A stretch of 64,000 bases of DNA from Streptomyces sp. CB01580 (GCF_001905795.1 NZ_LIXJ01000002.1:331834-395833), one strand, 5' to 3'. Shown: positions 24,959 to 33,874, counted from the first letter of the stretch. Numbers and translations are program-made. Notes: generated by a model from the sequence alone, not told the origin.

Positions 24959-25866
24959 CCTCGGTCGGCACCGCCCGCAGGACCGGTGGTGCCACACCGC
25001 TCGGCTTCGGCGTACCCGGGTACGCGCACCCGCTGCTCGCCCCCACGGAGTGGGCCGAACTCACCCGCCCCGGCACCCCGCTGCACTGGGCCGTCCTCAA
25101 CATCGACGACGGCCCCGGCGCCCGGCCCGATCCGCACTGCCTGGAGGCGGCGGGCCGCCTGCGCAACGCGCGGGAGCGCGCGCTGCACGGCGACGCCCCG
25201 CACGACTCCGTACGGGCGGCGGGCGGCCGGCTGCTCGGCCACCTCGACCTGGCCTTCGGCAGCCGCCCCTTCGGGGACCTGATGGCCGACGCGCAGTCCT
25301 TCCTGAGCTGGTACCGCGTCGACGGCTTCTACCTCGGCCGGTGCCCGTCCGAGCGGGCCGAACTTCCGGCCGTCCGCCGCCTCACCAGCACCCTCGCCAC
25401 CCTCCTCGAACACGGCGCGCACGGCGGGTCCGGCGACGGGACGGGAAGCGGCGGGTCCGGCGACGGGGCGTACGGCGAGGGCGCGGGGGGCGGTGGAGGC
25501 ATCGGGCGCGGAGCGTACGGCCGAGGCGCGGGGCCGCTGGTGCTGGGCGTCGGCACGCATCCGCATCCCGGCTACGCCGAGGCCGCCGACCAGTTGGTGA
25601 CCTTCTCCGGGCCGTGGACGGACTACCGCTGGTCCCAGGTGGCGGAGTGGACCGCCGACTACCCGCCCGAGCGGTTCGCGCACTTCGTCCACGGTGTTCC
25701 GCGCACCCACCTCGACGAGGCCATGCGCATCGCGCGCTGGCAGGGCGCGGGCACCATCTTTTTCACGGACCGAGACGGTCAGTACGGGCAGAACGACCCA
25801 TTTGCGGCGCTGCCCAGTTACTGGAACGAAATCGTCTCGCGGATCGGACCGGGTAACTCGGAATGA
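24946..25866 (+). CDS. Spherulation-specific family 4 (spherulin-4) glycosidase-like protein
   Basis: A 306-residue protein related to the spherulin-4/Sph3 family, a TIM-barrel fold near glycoside hydrolase families that cut galactosaminogalactan. Visible features are GFGVPGYAHPL and PLHWAVLNIDDGPG at the first strands (Asp-Asp at about 50-51), FLSWYRVDGFYLGRCPS in the middle, VLGVGTHPHPGYAE and the C-terminal GAGTIFFTDRDGQYGQNDPF. There is no signal peptide, so it seems cytoplasmic or needs another route. A roughly 35-residue Gly-rich insertion (about 163-200) interrupts the barrel. GTG 24946 has GGAGG four bases upstream inside the epimerase gene. A SigR-type promoter overlaps its stop codon. 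Confidence 0.7.
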   Translation: MPYLTSVGTARRTGGATPLGFGVPGYAHPLLAPTEWAELTRPGTPLHWAVLNIDDGPGARPDPHCLEAAGRLRNARERALHGDAPHDSVRAAGGRLLGHLDLAFGSRPFGDLMADAQSFLSWYRVDGFYLGRCPSERAELPAVRRLTSTLATLLEHGAHGGSGDGTGSGGSGDGAYGEGAGGGGGIGRGAYGRGAGPLVLGVGTHPHPGYAEAADQLVTFSGPWTDYRWSQVAEWTADYPPERFAHFVHGVPRTHLDEAMRIARWQGAGTIFFTDRDGQYGQNDPFAALPSYWNEIVSRIGPGNSE

Positions 25867-25885
25867 GAAAGGGCGTGGCAGTGTT
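25860..25885 (+). promoter_or_regulatory. SigR-type promoter of moeZ
   Basis: GGAAT (25860-25864) and GTT (25883-25885) are separated by exactly 18 bases, the consensus of the thiol-oxidative-stress sigma factor SigR (GGGAAT-N18-GTT). It overlaps the stop codon of the preceding gene and would start moeZ mRNA about 60 bases before its GTG. From memory, the S. coelicolor moeB/moeZ-like gene belongs to the SigR regulon. Confidence 0.75.
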
Positions 25886-25951
25886 ACGGGAAGAACAACC
25901 GTACGCAGATGAAGTACGTAGAAACCGACCACCTGCATTGTTGAGGTCCCT

Positions 25952-27130
25952 GTGTCGCTGCCACCCCTGGTCGAGCCAGCTGCTGAGCTCACCGTCGACG
26001 AGGTCCGCAGGTACTCCCGCCACCTGATCATCCCGGATGTCGGGATGGACGGGCAGAAGCGGCTGAAGAACGCGAAGGTGCTGTGCGTCGGGGCCGGCGG
26101 TCTCGGTTCCCCGGCCCTGATGTACCTGGCCGCCGCCGGTGTCGGCACGCTCGGCATCGTGGAGTTCGACGAGGTCGACGAGTCGAACCTGCAGCGCCAG
26201 ATCATCCACAGCCAGTCCGACATCGGCCGTCCCAAGGCCGAGTCCGCCAGGGACTCGGTCCTCGGCATCAACCCGTACGTGAACGTGGTGCTGCACGAGG
26301 GGCGGCTCGAGGCCGACAACGTGCTGGAGATCTTCGCGCAGTACGACCTGATCGTGGACGGCACGGACAACTTCGCCACCCGCTATCTGGTCAACGACGC
26401 GGCGGTGCTGCTGAACAAGCCGTACATCTGGGGCTCGATCTACCGGTTCGATGGTCAGGCGTCCGTGTTCTGGTCCGAGCACGGCCCCTGCTACCGCTGC
26501 CTCTACCCGGAACCGCCCCCGCCGGGCATGGTCCCCTCCTGCGCAGAGGGCGGTGTGCTCGGGGTGCTCTGCGCCTCGGTCGGCTCCATCCAGGTCACGG
26601 AGGCCATCAAGCTGCTCGCCGGTATCGGTGACCCGCTGGTCGGCCGGTTGATGATCTACGACGCCCTGGAGATGCAGTACCGCCAGGTCAAGGTTCGCAA
26701 GGACCCCGACTGCGCGGTCTGCGGCAAGAACCCCACGGTCACCGAGCTCATCGACTACGAGGCGTTCTGCGGCGTCGTGTCGGAGGAGGCCCAGGAGGCC
26801 GCGGCCGGTTCCACGATCACTCCCAAGCAGCTCAAGGAGTGGATCGATACGGACGAGAAGATCGAGATCATCGACGTCCGCGAGCCCAACGAGTTCGAGA
26901 TCGTCTCGATCCCGGGCGCCCGGCTGATCCCGAAGAACGAGTTCCTGATGGGCAACGCCCTCCAGGACCTCCCGCAGGACAAGCGCATCGTCCTGCACTG
27001 CAAGACGGGTGTCCGCAGCGCCGAGGTCCTCGCGGTCCTCAAGTCGGCGGGCTTCGCCGACGCGGTGCACGTGGGCGGCGGCGTGATCGGCTGGGTCAAC
27101 CAGATCGAGCCCGAGAAGCCGGTGTACTGA
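25952..27130 (+). CDS. moeZ: Adenylyltransferase/sulfurtransferase MoeZ
   Basis: A 392-residue protein with a ThiF/MoeB adenylation domain followed by a rhodanese domain. VGAGGLGS (46-53) binds ATP, DGTDNFATRY is the family motif, and CxxC pairs at 180/183 and 254/257 bind zinc. The rhodanese active-site Cys350 lies in LHCKTGVRS. It adenylates the C-terminus of ubiquitin-like carrier proteins (MoaD, ThiS, CysO) and loads sulfur on them. It thus supports molybdopterin, thiamine and cysteine synthesis; moaE lies 33 kb downstream in this window. GTG 25952 starts at the conserved SLPPLVEP. A SigR-type promoter upstream fits a role in thiol stress. Confidence 0.93.
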   Translation: MSLPPLVEPAAELTVDEVRRYSRHLIIPDVGMDGQKRLKNAKVLCVGAGGLGSPALMYLAAAGVGTLGIVEFDEVDESNLQRQIIHSQSDIGRPKAESARDSVLGINPYVNVVLHEGRLEADNVLEIFAQYDLIVDGTDNFATRYLVNDAAVLLNKPYIWGSIYRFDGQASVFWSEHGPCYRCLYPEPPPPGMVPSCAEGGVLGVLCASVGSIQVTEAIKLLAGIGDPLVGRLMIYDALEMQYRQVKVRKDPDCAVCGKNPTVTELIDYEAFCGVVSEEAQEAAAGSTITPKQLKEWIDTDEKIEIIDVREPNEFEIVSIPGARLIPKNEFLMGNALQDLPQDKRIVLHCKTGVRSAEVLAVLKSAGFADAVHVGGGVIGWVNQIEPEKPVY

Positions 27131-27179
27131 GCACCAAGCACCAAGCACCAAGCACCAAGCACCAAGCACCAAGCACCAA
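27131..27179 (+). repeat. Seven tandem copies of a 7-bp repeat (GCACCAA)
   Basis: Seven perfect units GCACCAA begin at the base after the moeZ stop codon. Three degenerate units (GCGCGAA, GCACGAG, GCGCGAA) follow to about 27200. The array is non-coding, because seven-base units would break any reading frame, and it is a likely strand-slippage hotspot. Confidence 0.9.
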
Positions 27180-27211
27180 GCGCGAAGCACGAGGCGCGAA
27201 GCCGAACGCTC

Positions 27212-27250
27212 CGGAGGGGCCGTCCGCATGCCGCGGATCGGCCCCTTCCG
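27212..27250. terminator. Bidirectional terminator between moeZ and the TAP-like gene
   Basis: CGGAGGGGCCGTCCGC (27212-27227) pairs with GCGGATCGGCCCCTTCCG (27233-27250) with one bulged A and one G:T-type mismatch, and a five-base loop. It separates converging genes. The following 90 bases contain four GTACCCC repeats of unknown meaning. Confidence 0.6.
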
Positions 27251-27342
27251 CGTACCCCGCGGTCCTCTGGTGCCCGTACCCCGTCCCCCTGCACCCGGGG
27301 CACATCCCGTACCCCGGGGATCTCTCGTACCCCGCCGCCGCG

Positions 27343-28923
27343 TCAGGAGCAGGTCGTGCCGTCCGCCGGGACCTTCCCGTCGAGGAAGTACGCGTCCACG
27401 GTCGATGTCACGCACGCGCTCCTGCCGTACGAGCCGTGTCCCTCGCCCTTGTTGGTGACCAGGACGCCGACGCCCTTGCCCAGCGCGTCCGCCATCTTCC
27501 GCGCGCCCTCGTAGGGCGTGGCCGGGTCACCGGTCGTACCGACGACCAGCACCGGGGCGGCGCCCGGAGCGCCTACCTCCGGGTGGTCGTGCTCGCCCGC
27601 CACCGGCCACCGCGCGCACCAGCCGGCGGTGTCCCACGCCAGGAACGGGCCGAACACCGGGGACAGCTTCCGGAACTCCGGCAGCAGGGCCCTCGCCTCG
27701 GCCACCGTCGGCCGGGGCCTGCTGTCGGCGCAGGAGATGGCGCGCTGCGCATGGCTCTGGGTGTCGTAGTGCCCGTTCTCGTCACGGCCGTTGTACGAGT
27801 CGGCCAGCTGGAGCAGCAAGGTGCCCCGGCCGCGCTTCTCCGCCTCGTCCAGCGCCCGGCTCAGGTAGGGCCAGCTGCTCTCGGAGTACAGCGGCGTGAC
27901 GATGCCGGTGACCGCCAGCGACTCGGTGAGCTCGCGCCCGGAGTCGGTGGGCAGCGGCTTTTGGTCGATGCGTTCCAGCAGCCGGGCGATGCGCCGCGTC
28001 CCGACCTTCGGGTCCTGGCCGCGGTCCTTGAAGTAGTTCTCCAACGCCCGCTGGAAGCCGGTCGCCTGGTTGCGGGCGTGCCCGACCGGGTCGGCGGTCG
28101 GGTCGACGACGGCGTCCAGCACGGTGCGTCCGACCTTCGAGGGGAAGAGATGGGCGTACGTGCCGCCCAGTTCGGTGCCGTAGGAGATGCCGAAGTAGGT
28201 GAGCTTCTCGTCGCCGAGTACCTGCCGGAGCAGGTCCATGTCGCGGGCGGCGTTCGACGTGCCGACGTACGGCAGGACCTTGCCGGAGCGGTGCGTGCAG
28301 CCCGCACCAAAATCCGTCGCGTCCTTCATGAACGCGGCCTCCTCCGCCGCCGTGTCCGGGGTCAGATCGATGTTCCGGAGGGCGCTCTCCTGCTTCTTGT
28401 CGGTGCGGCAGACGACACCGGCGCTGCGCGCGACTCCGCGGGGATCGAAACTCACCAGGTCATAGCGGGAGTTGAGCTTTCCGTACCCGTACGACTCGGC
28501 GGCGCGCGGCAGTATCGAGACCCCGGAACCTCCGGGGCCGCCGAAGTTGAAGAGCATCGAGCCGAGACGACGGTCCTTGTCCCGGGCCTTCTTGCGGATC
28601 AACGCGATCCCGATCGTGTCGCCGCCCGGTCTCGCGTAGTCGAGCGGTACGTCCACGATCGCGCAGCGCCAGTCACCGCCGGGCGCGCTGCCGCCCTCGG
28701 GGGCCGTGCAGCGCTTCCAGTCCGGCCGCTGCGAGGTGAGGGCGGCGGGCAGGGCGGGCGGGGGCGACGGGGTGCCCGGCGTGGCGGAGGACGGCGCGGA
28801 GGCGGCGCCGCGGTCCGTCCCCTCGGCCGCCCTGTCGTCCTCGGTGGTGCCGCAGCCCCCGAGCAGCCCTGTCAGCAGCAGCGCGGCCCCGGCCAGTGCC
28901 CCGGCCCGTGCGTGTCCGACCAC
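27343..28923 (-). CDS. Secreted alpha/beta hydrolase lipoprotein, tripeptidyl aminopeptidase-like (copy 1)
   Basis: A 526-residue lipoprotein. GTG 28923 has GGGGAGGA seven bases upstream and gives a signal peptide with lipobox LLGGC (Cys24). The mature enzyme shows the TAP/SlpD pattern: WRCAIVDVPLDYARP, FNFGGPGGSG (oxyanion), DLVSFDPRGVARS, nucleophile GISYGTELGG with Ser248, and near the C-terminus VVGTTGDPATPYEGA (acid) and KGEGHGSYGRS (His), followed by the paired cysteines typical of the family's C-terminal domain. It should release short peptides from protein N-termini outside the cell. The neighbouring gene upstream is a paralogue of the same type. Confidence 0.88.
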   Translation of the reverse strand: MVGHARAGALAGAALLLTGLLGGCGTTEDDRAAEGTDRGAASAPSSATPGTPSPPPALPAALTSQRPDWKRCTAPEGGSAPGGDWRCAIVDVPLDYARPGGDTIGIALIRKKARDKDRRLGSMLFNFGGPGGSGVSILPRAAESYGYGKLNSRYDLVSFDPRGVARSAGVVCRTDKKQESALRNIDLTPDTAAEEAAFMKDATDFGAGCTHRSGKVLPYVGTSNAARDMDLLRQVLGDEKLTYFGISYGTELGGTYAHLFPSKVGRTVLDAVVDPTADPVGHARNQATGFQRALENYFKDRGQDPKVGTRRIARLLERIDQKPLPTDSGRELTESLAVTGIVTPLYSESSWPYLSRALDEAEKRGRGTLLLQLADSYNGRDENGHYDTQSHAQRAISCADSRPRPTVAEARALLPEFRKLSPVFGPFLAWDTAGWCARWPVAGEHDHPEVGAPGAAPVLVVGTTGDPATPYEGARKMADALGKGVGVLVTNKGEGHGSYGRSACVTSTVDAYFLDGKVPADGTTCS

Positions 28924-29099
28924 GATTTCGTCCTCCCCTGTGCGCCGCGTCCCGTGCGTGCCCCGCCCGTGTTCGGGGGCGCGCCCGCGGCATGAACACC
29001 GTACGGGAGGAGTCCGACGGGCCGTTCGACGGCAGCGGCCGGGCGACGGAAGGACGCAGGACGGCGGACCGGGCGGGGCGACGGAGGACGGAAGGACGG

Positions 29100-30722
29100 C
29101 TACTTGCAGACGGTACCGGCGGCGGGCACCTTGCCGTTCATCAGGTAGTCCCCGACGGCCTTCTGCACGCAGGCGTTGTTGCTGTTGTACGCACCGTGCC
29201 CCTGTCCCTCGTACGTCATCTGCACGCCGACGCCCTTGCCCAGAGCGTTGGCCATGGCCCTCGATCCCTGGTACGGGGTGGCCGGGTCGCCGGTGGTGCC
29301 GATGACGAGGATGGGGGGCGCGCCCGGGGCGCTGACGTCCGGGGTCTTCCAGGCGCCCGCCACCGGCCAGCCGGTGCAGCTCATCAGGCCCCAGCCCAGG
29401 TAGTTGCCGAAGATCGGCGAGGCGGCCCGGAACGACGGGAGTCTCGATTTCACCTGGTCGGCCGTGAACCGCTGCTTGGAGTCGGCGCAACTGATGGCGG
29501 TGTTGGCGGACATCGAGTTGTCGTAACGGCCGTCCTGGGAGCGGCCGTTCAGCGAGTCGGCGAGGGCGAGGAGCAGCCCGCCGTTCCCGCCGTCGGCCTC
29601 GTCCACGCCCTGCTCCAGCAGGGGCCAGGTGGCCTTGGAGTAGAGGGACGCCGCGATGCCGGTGGTGGCCAGGGTCTGCGTGAGCTGCCGGGAGCCGAGC
29701 CCCGGGACGGGCTTCTTCTCCAGCCGGTCGAGCAGGTCGCCGATCCCCCGCTCGATCTCCTTCGCGTTGGAACCGGGCAGCTTGCAGGCGTCCCCGCGGG
29801 CCGCGCAGTCCTTGGTGAAGTTGTCCAGCGCGAGCTGGAACCCCTTGGCCTGGCCGAGCGAGGCCCGCTCGGCGTCCAGGGTCGGGTCGACCACCCCGTC
29901 CAGCACCGCCCGGCCGACGTTCTTCGGGAACAGGTGGGCGTAGACGCCGCCCAGTTCGGTGCCGTAGGAGATGCCGAAGTAGTGGAGTTTCTTGTCGCCG
30001 AGCACCTGGCGCATCAGGTCCATGTCGCGGGCGGCGTCGGTGGTGCCGACGTAGGGGAGTTCCCTGCCGGAGTTCTTGTGGCAGGCCGCGGCGAACGTCT
30101 TGGCGTCCTTGATGAAGGCGTCGACATCGGCCCTGGTGTCCGGGGTGCCGTCGGTCGCGTAGCGTGCGTCGAGCTGCCGGTCGCTCTCGCAGAACACCCC
30201 GGCGCTGCGGCCGACCCCGCGCGGGTCGAAGCTGACCAGGTCGTAGCGGGCGCGGAGCTTCTCGTACGTGGTGCCGAAGGCGGGCAGGGTGGCGACACCG
30301 GAGGCGCCGGGGCCGCCGAAGTTGAAGACGAGCGAGCCGATGCGCCGGGCCGGGTCCTGGGTCTTGGACCTGGCCCGGATGAGTGCCAGGTCGATCGTCC
30401 CGCCGTCGGGCCTGGCGTAGTCGAGCGGCGCCTTCATGGAGGCGCATTCCCAGCGGGTTCCGTCGGGCAGCGGGGCCGGGGCCTCCCCGCCGCCCTGTGC
30501 CGCGGACGGGGCGGGGCACGGCTTCCACATCAGCTTCTGGGACCCGAGCCCGCCGGGACCGCTGGTCGCCTCGGCGGCGTTCGCCGCGAGCGGGGGGCTG
30601 CTCCCGGGCACGTCCGGGCCGCTGTCGTCACCGTTCTTCGAGCAGGCGGTGAGCGCGAGGGGCAGGAGCACGGTGGCCGTGGCGGCGAGAGCGGCGGCGC
30701 GCAGGGCGGGGGAGGTCCTCAT
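29100..30722 (-). CDS. Secreted alpha/beta hydrolase lipoprotein, tripeptidyl aminopeptidase-like (copy 2)
   Basis: A 540-residue paralogue of the gene downstream. Signal peptide with lipobox LTAC (Cys27), Ser252 in GISYGTELGG, oxyanion FNFGGPGASG, acid in VIGTTGDPATPYQGS and His in EGQGHGAYNSNN. The two copies keep the same order of blocks, including VPLDYARP/APLDYARP and DPRGVxRS, so they arose by tandem duplication. Start ATG 30722 gives a proper lipoprotein signal; the upstream in-frame ATG 30731 would add three residues. No strong ribosome binding site is visible. The 176-base gap to copy 1 suggests separate or weakly linked transcription. Confidence 0.88.
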   Translation of the reverse strand: MRTSPALRAAALAATATVLLPLALTACSKNGDDSGPDVPGSSPPLAANAAEATSGPGGLGSQKLMWKPCPAPSAAQGGGEAPAPLPDGTRWECASMKAPLDYARPDGGTIDLALIRARSKTQDPARRIGSLVFNFGGPGASGVATLPAFGTTYEKLRARYDLVSFDPRGVGRSAGVFCESDRQLDARYATDGTPDTRADVDAFIKDAKTFAAACHKNSGRELPYVGTTDAARDMDLMRQVLGDKKLHYFGISYGTELGGVYAHLFPKNVGRAVLDGVVDPTLDAERASLGQAKGFQLALDNFTKDCAARGDACKLPGSNAKEIERGIGDLLDRLEKKPVPGLGSRQLTQTLATTGIAASLYSKATWPLLEQGVDEADGGNGGLLLALADSLNGRSQDGRYDNSMSANTAISCADSKQRFTADQVKSRLPSFRAASPIFGNYLGWGLMSCTGWPVAGAWKTPDVSAPGAPPILVIGTTGDPATPYQGSRAMANALGKGVGVQMTYEGQGHGAYNSNNACVQKAVGDYLMNGKVPAAGTVCK

Positions 30723-30788
30723 GTTGCCCATCGTGCGGCGGGGGCGGGACCCGTGCACGGGACACCGGTCCAAGCGGGTGGCAGGCCC

Positions 30789-33701
30789 TCAGAGCGCGCC
30801 CTTGCGGGTCAGGTGGTTGAAGCAGAGCCAGCCCGGGAGCACCGGCAGCCACAGCGTCAGCAGCCGGTACAGCAGCACCGCCGGTGCCGCGACCTCCTTC
30901 GGCAGGCCGACCGCGATCAGCCCGAGGGTCAGCGCGGGCTCGACCGCACCCATGCCGCCCGGGGTGGGCGCCGCCGATCCCAGCGCGTTGCCGGCCAGGA
31001 AGACCACCGCGATGCTCGCGTAGCTGAGCGTCGGCACGTCCGGACCGCTGAACGCCCGGATCGACGCGTCCAGGCACATCACGAACGTCCCGGTCAGCAG
31101 CAGCATCCCGCCGATGCCGGTCAGCAGCTTCTGCGGCCGCTGCACCACGTCCAGCATGCGCGGCACCACCCCGGCGAACAGCGACCGCAGCCGGGTGACG
31201 ACGAACTTCCGCAGGAACGGGACCGCCGTCACCACCAGCACCAGCACGGCGACCGTCAGCAGCCCGGCGATCACGGTCCTGGACGGGGTGAGCGAGGACG
31301 GCGTCTTCTCCGTACCCGTCAGATATCCGAACGCGGCGAGCAGCAGGATGTGGCAGCCGAGACCGAACAGCTGCGAGGCACCGACGCTCGCCACCGCGAG
31401 CCCCGGGCGCACCCCGGCCCGTTGCAGGAACCGCGTGTTCAACGCCACACCGCCGACCGCGGCCGGGGCGACGAGCTTCACGAAGGACCCGGCGACCTGC
31501 GCCAGCACGGTCTTCCCGAACGGCACCCGCTCCGGCACGAAGCCCAGCAGGCTCATCGCCGCGGCGACGTAGCTCAGGGCCGAGAAGCCGACCGCGGTCG
31601 CCACCCAGCCCCACTCCGCCTGCTCGACGACCGCACCGAAGTCGGCCTGGGTCACCTGCGAGATGAGGAGGTACGCGGCGATCGCACCGGCGATGAAGCT
31701 GAAGAGGGTGCGCGGCTTGATGCGCTCCAGCCGGACCGGTTCGACCGGCGCCTGCGGTCGGATGCGCAGTACCTGTTGGCGCATCTGGGAGAGCAGATCC
31801 TCCTCGCGCGCCCCCTCCAGCGCCTCGTCCACGGCCCGCTTCTCGGCCTGCTTCTGCACGCGCAGCGACTTGCGCTCGGCCTTGCGCCCGGCCCTGGCGT
31901 CGGTCCTCCGGCCGGCTGCCCGCTCGTCCTCGTGGCCGGGCGCCGCGGCGGCGTACTCGTCGTGCGCGGTCTCCAGGGCCCTGGCGCGCTTGGCCGCGTC
32001 CGACGCCGCCAGCACCGCCTCGCGCTCGCGCTGCGAACGCTCCCGGGCGAGCCGCCGCAGCGTGGCCCGGGTGGAGCGGCTCAGCGCGATCGGCTGGAGC
32101 AGCGGCAGACAGTCCGCCACCGCGTCGGGCCCCAGCACCTCCAGCGCACCGGTGACCGCACGCTCGGCACCCACCCGCAGCCCCGTGGTGGTCAGCAGCT
32201 GGGCGACGTCCATCCGCAGGACCAGATCCCCGGCCGCGATCTCGCCGCCGCGCAGATCGGTCACGAACACCGTGCCGGAACGATCCACCAGGATGGCGTC
32301 GCCCGTGAGCCTGCGGTGCGCGATGCGTCGCGACTGGAGCGCCCTCACCTGCCGCCAGGCGCCGCGCAGCAGCTCGTCGGTGATCTCCGAGTCCTCCAGC
32401 GCGTCCAGGGAACGGCCGCCGATGTGCTCGTACACCAGCATCACGGCGTCGGGCCCGAGCTCGGAGGTGGCGATCAGCTTGGGCGCGTTGGCCCCGGCGG
32501 CGATCGCCGCGTACGCGAGCAGCGCCTCCTGCTCCAGCGCCTGACGCAGCGACTGGATCGAACGGTTCTGAGTGATGCCGCGCAGGGTGAGCCTGCGCCA
32601 CACCCGGTAGTAGAAGCCCTGGGCCTGCTGCTCGCGGTCGACGACCGTCACGTCGAGCGGCGGCCCGTCCTCCAGGGTGACCAGATAGCGGCGTCCCCGG
32701 TCGTTCTGGTCGCCGGAGTCGGGGGTGTCCTCGGCGCGCATCGCGGTGACCGGGTGGAAGCCGACCCGGCGCAGACCGGCCATCAGGTGCTGACCGGTCG
32801 GCCGCACGTTGGGCGAGCCGACCGCGTACAGCGTGCCGTACGCCACGGTCCAGCCGATCAGCACGGTGAGGACGATCGAGAACGGGGTGGTGAAGCCGCC
32901 CACCAGCATGGCGAACGCGTCGAGCAGCAGTACCACCCACAGCACGACGCGCCAGCGCGGCCGTCTCGCCATCCCGACAGCCGTCATGTACGCGATCACG
33001 GGGGCGAGATAGCCGTGCACGGGGTCGGTGAGCGCGTCCCCGGGCTGCGGCTGGGTCAGGGCGTCCTTGATGGTGCCGGGGGCGGACTCGGCCACCCAGA
33101 GGTCGGCGGCGAGCGTGACGCCGTGCGCCAGTACGGCGGCGAGCACCCCGTCCGCGATCCGCAGTCCGTCGCGTTTGATCAGCCGTTCGATGGCGAAGAC
33201 GACCGGAACGAGCAGGACGGCGATGCTGGAGACGAGCCCGGCGAGCTTGATCAGAGCGTCGGGCGCCTGGCCGGTGCCCTTGGTGATGTCCTGTTCGAGC
33301 CCGGCGGTGGTGCCGTGGGCGAACGCGGCGATCGCGAACAGGACGCTGATCGCCAGCATGCCGATGAGCAGCCGCATGAGGTCGGAGGGGCGGTGCACCC
33401 GGGCGGGGAGCAGCGGTTCGTCCCCGGAGACCCGCTCGGCCTGCTCCGCCGCGACGGTCGAGAGCGTCGAACCGGCCAGGTGTCCGGACGGCCCGGCATC
33501 CCTGCCCGGCGTCTTCGGTGCGTCCGGTGCCTGCGACATTTCCGGTGCTTCCGGTGCTTCTGGTGTTTCCGGTGCTCGTGACGCTTCCCGTGCTTCCGGT
33601 GATTCCGGGCGCGGCTCGGCGTCAGGGGCGTCCGCCGCCTCCGGTGGCTGCACGCCCTGCTCCTTCATTGCCTCTGAGTGTTCTTCGTGTTCTCGTATCA
33701 C
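30789..33701 (-). CDS. Large membrane protein: kinase-like domain plus LPG-synthase-type (UPF0104) flippase domain
   Basis: A 970-residue protein in three parts. An N-terminal Pro/Glu/Ala repeat tail is followed by about six membrane spans (about 105-290). Then comes a soluble region (about 330-560) with kinase-like features, for example LVYEHIGGRSLDALED as hinge and ILVDRSGTVFVTDLRGGEIA as a degenerate catalytic loop. A highly charged helical linker (about 570-660) leads to the C-terminal UPF0104/AglD-like domain with about eight spans, including VAPAAVGGVALNTRFLQRAG and APTPGGMGAVEPAL. The kinase-like part lacks a clear HRD-type Asp pattern and may only bind ligand. It probably moves or modifies lipids. 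ATG 33668 is an alternative start. Confidence 0.7.
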   Translation of the reverse strand: MIREHEEHSEAMKEQGVQPPEAADAPDAEPRPESPEAREASRAPETPEAPEAPEMSQAPDAPKTPGRDAGPSGHLAGSTLSTVAAEQAERVSGDEPLLPARVHRPSDLMRLLIGMLAISVLFAIAAFAHGTTAGLEQDITKGTGQAPDALIKLAGLVSSIAVLLVPVVFAIERLIKRDGLRIADGVLAAVLAHGVTLAADLWVAESAPGTIKDALTQPQPGDALTDPVHGYLAPVIAYMTAVGMARRPRWRVVLWVVLLLDAFAMLVGGFTTPFSIVLTVLIGWTVAYGTLYAVGSPNVRPTGQHLMAGLRRVGFHPVTAMRAEDTPDSGDQNDRGRRYLVTLEDGPPLDVTVVDREQQAQGFYYRVWRRLTLRGITQNRSIQSLRQALEQEALLAYAAIAAGANAPKLIATSELGPDAVMLVYEHIGGRSLDALEDSEITDELLRGAWRQVRALQSRRIAHRRLTGDAILVDRSGTVFVTDLRGGEIAAGDLVLRMDVAQLLTTTGLRVGAERAVTGALEVLGPDAVADCLPLLQPIALSRSTRATLRRLARERSQREREAVLAASDAAKRARALETAHDEYAAAAPGHEDERAAGRRTDARAGRKAERKSLRVQKQAEKRAVDEALEGAREEDLLSQMRQQVLRIRPQAPVEPVRLERIKPRTLFSFIAGAIAAYLLISQVTQADFGAVVEQAEWGWVATAVGFSALSYVAAAMSLLGFVPERVPFGKTVLAQVAGSFVKLVAPAAVGGVALNTRFLQRAGVRPGLAVASVGASQLFGLGCHILLLAAFGYLTGTEKTPSSLTPSRTVIAGLLTVAVLVLVVTAVPFLRKFVVTRLRSLFAGVVPRMLDVVQRPQKLLTGIGGMLLLTGTFVMCLDASIRAFSGPDVPTLSYASIAVVFLAGNALGSAAPTPGGMGAVEPALTLGLIAVGLPKEVAAPAVLLYRLLTLWLPVLPGWLCFNHLTRKGAL

Positions 33702-33874
33702 CGGTCACCGCCCGCACGATGGTGGCACGGCCCGGCGACAGAGAAGGGAATCAGGGTGCACCGCGCGGACACGCGAAGCGCAACATACGCTCCTTTGCCC
33801 TCGCGTGCACGCCTTGTGAGCGGGCGCACGCCGGTCGGAGCGGGCTGTCGGTGGCGTACGGCAGGATGGCTCGG

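Noticed and set aside
27131..27200. CRISPR array
   Set aside because: Units are only seven bases and contiguous, with no spacers or cas genes.
28896..33581. 1561-codon open frame on the plus strand
   Set aside because: Mirror of the TAP-like and UPF0104 genes on the minus strand; low-complexity Arg/Gly/His translation and no ribosome binding site.
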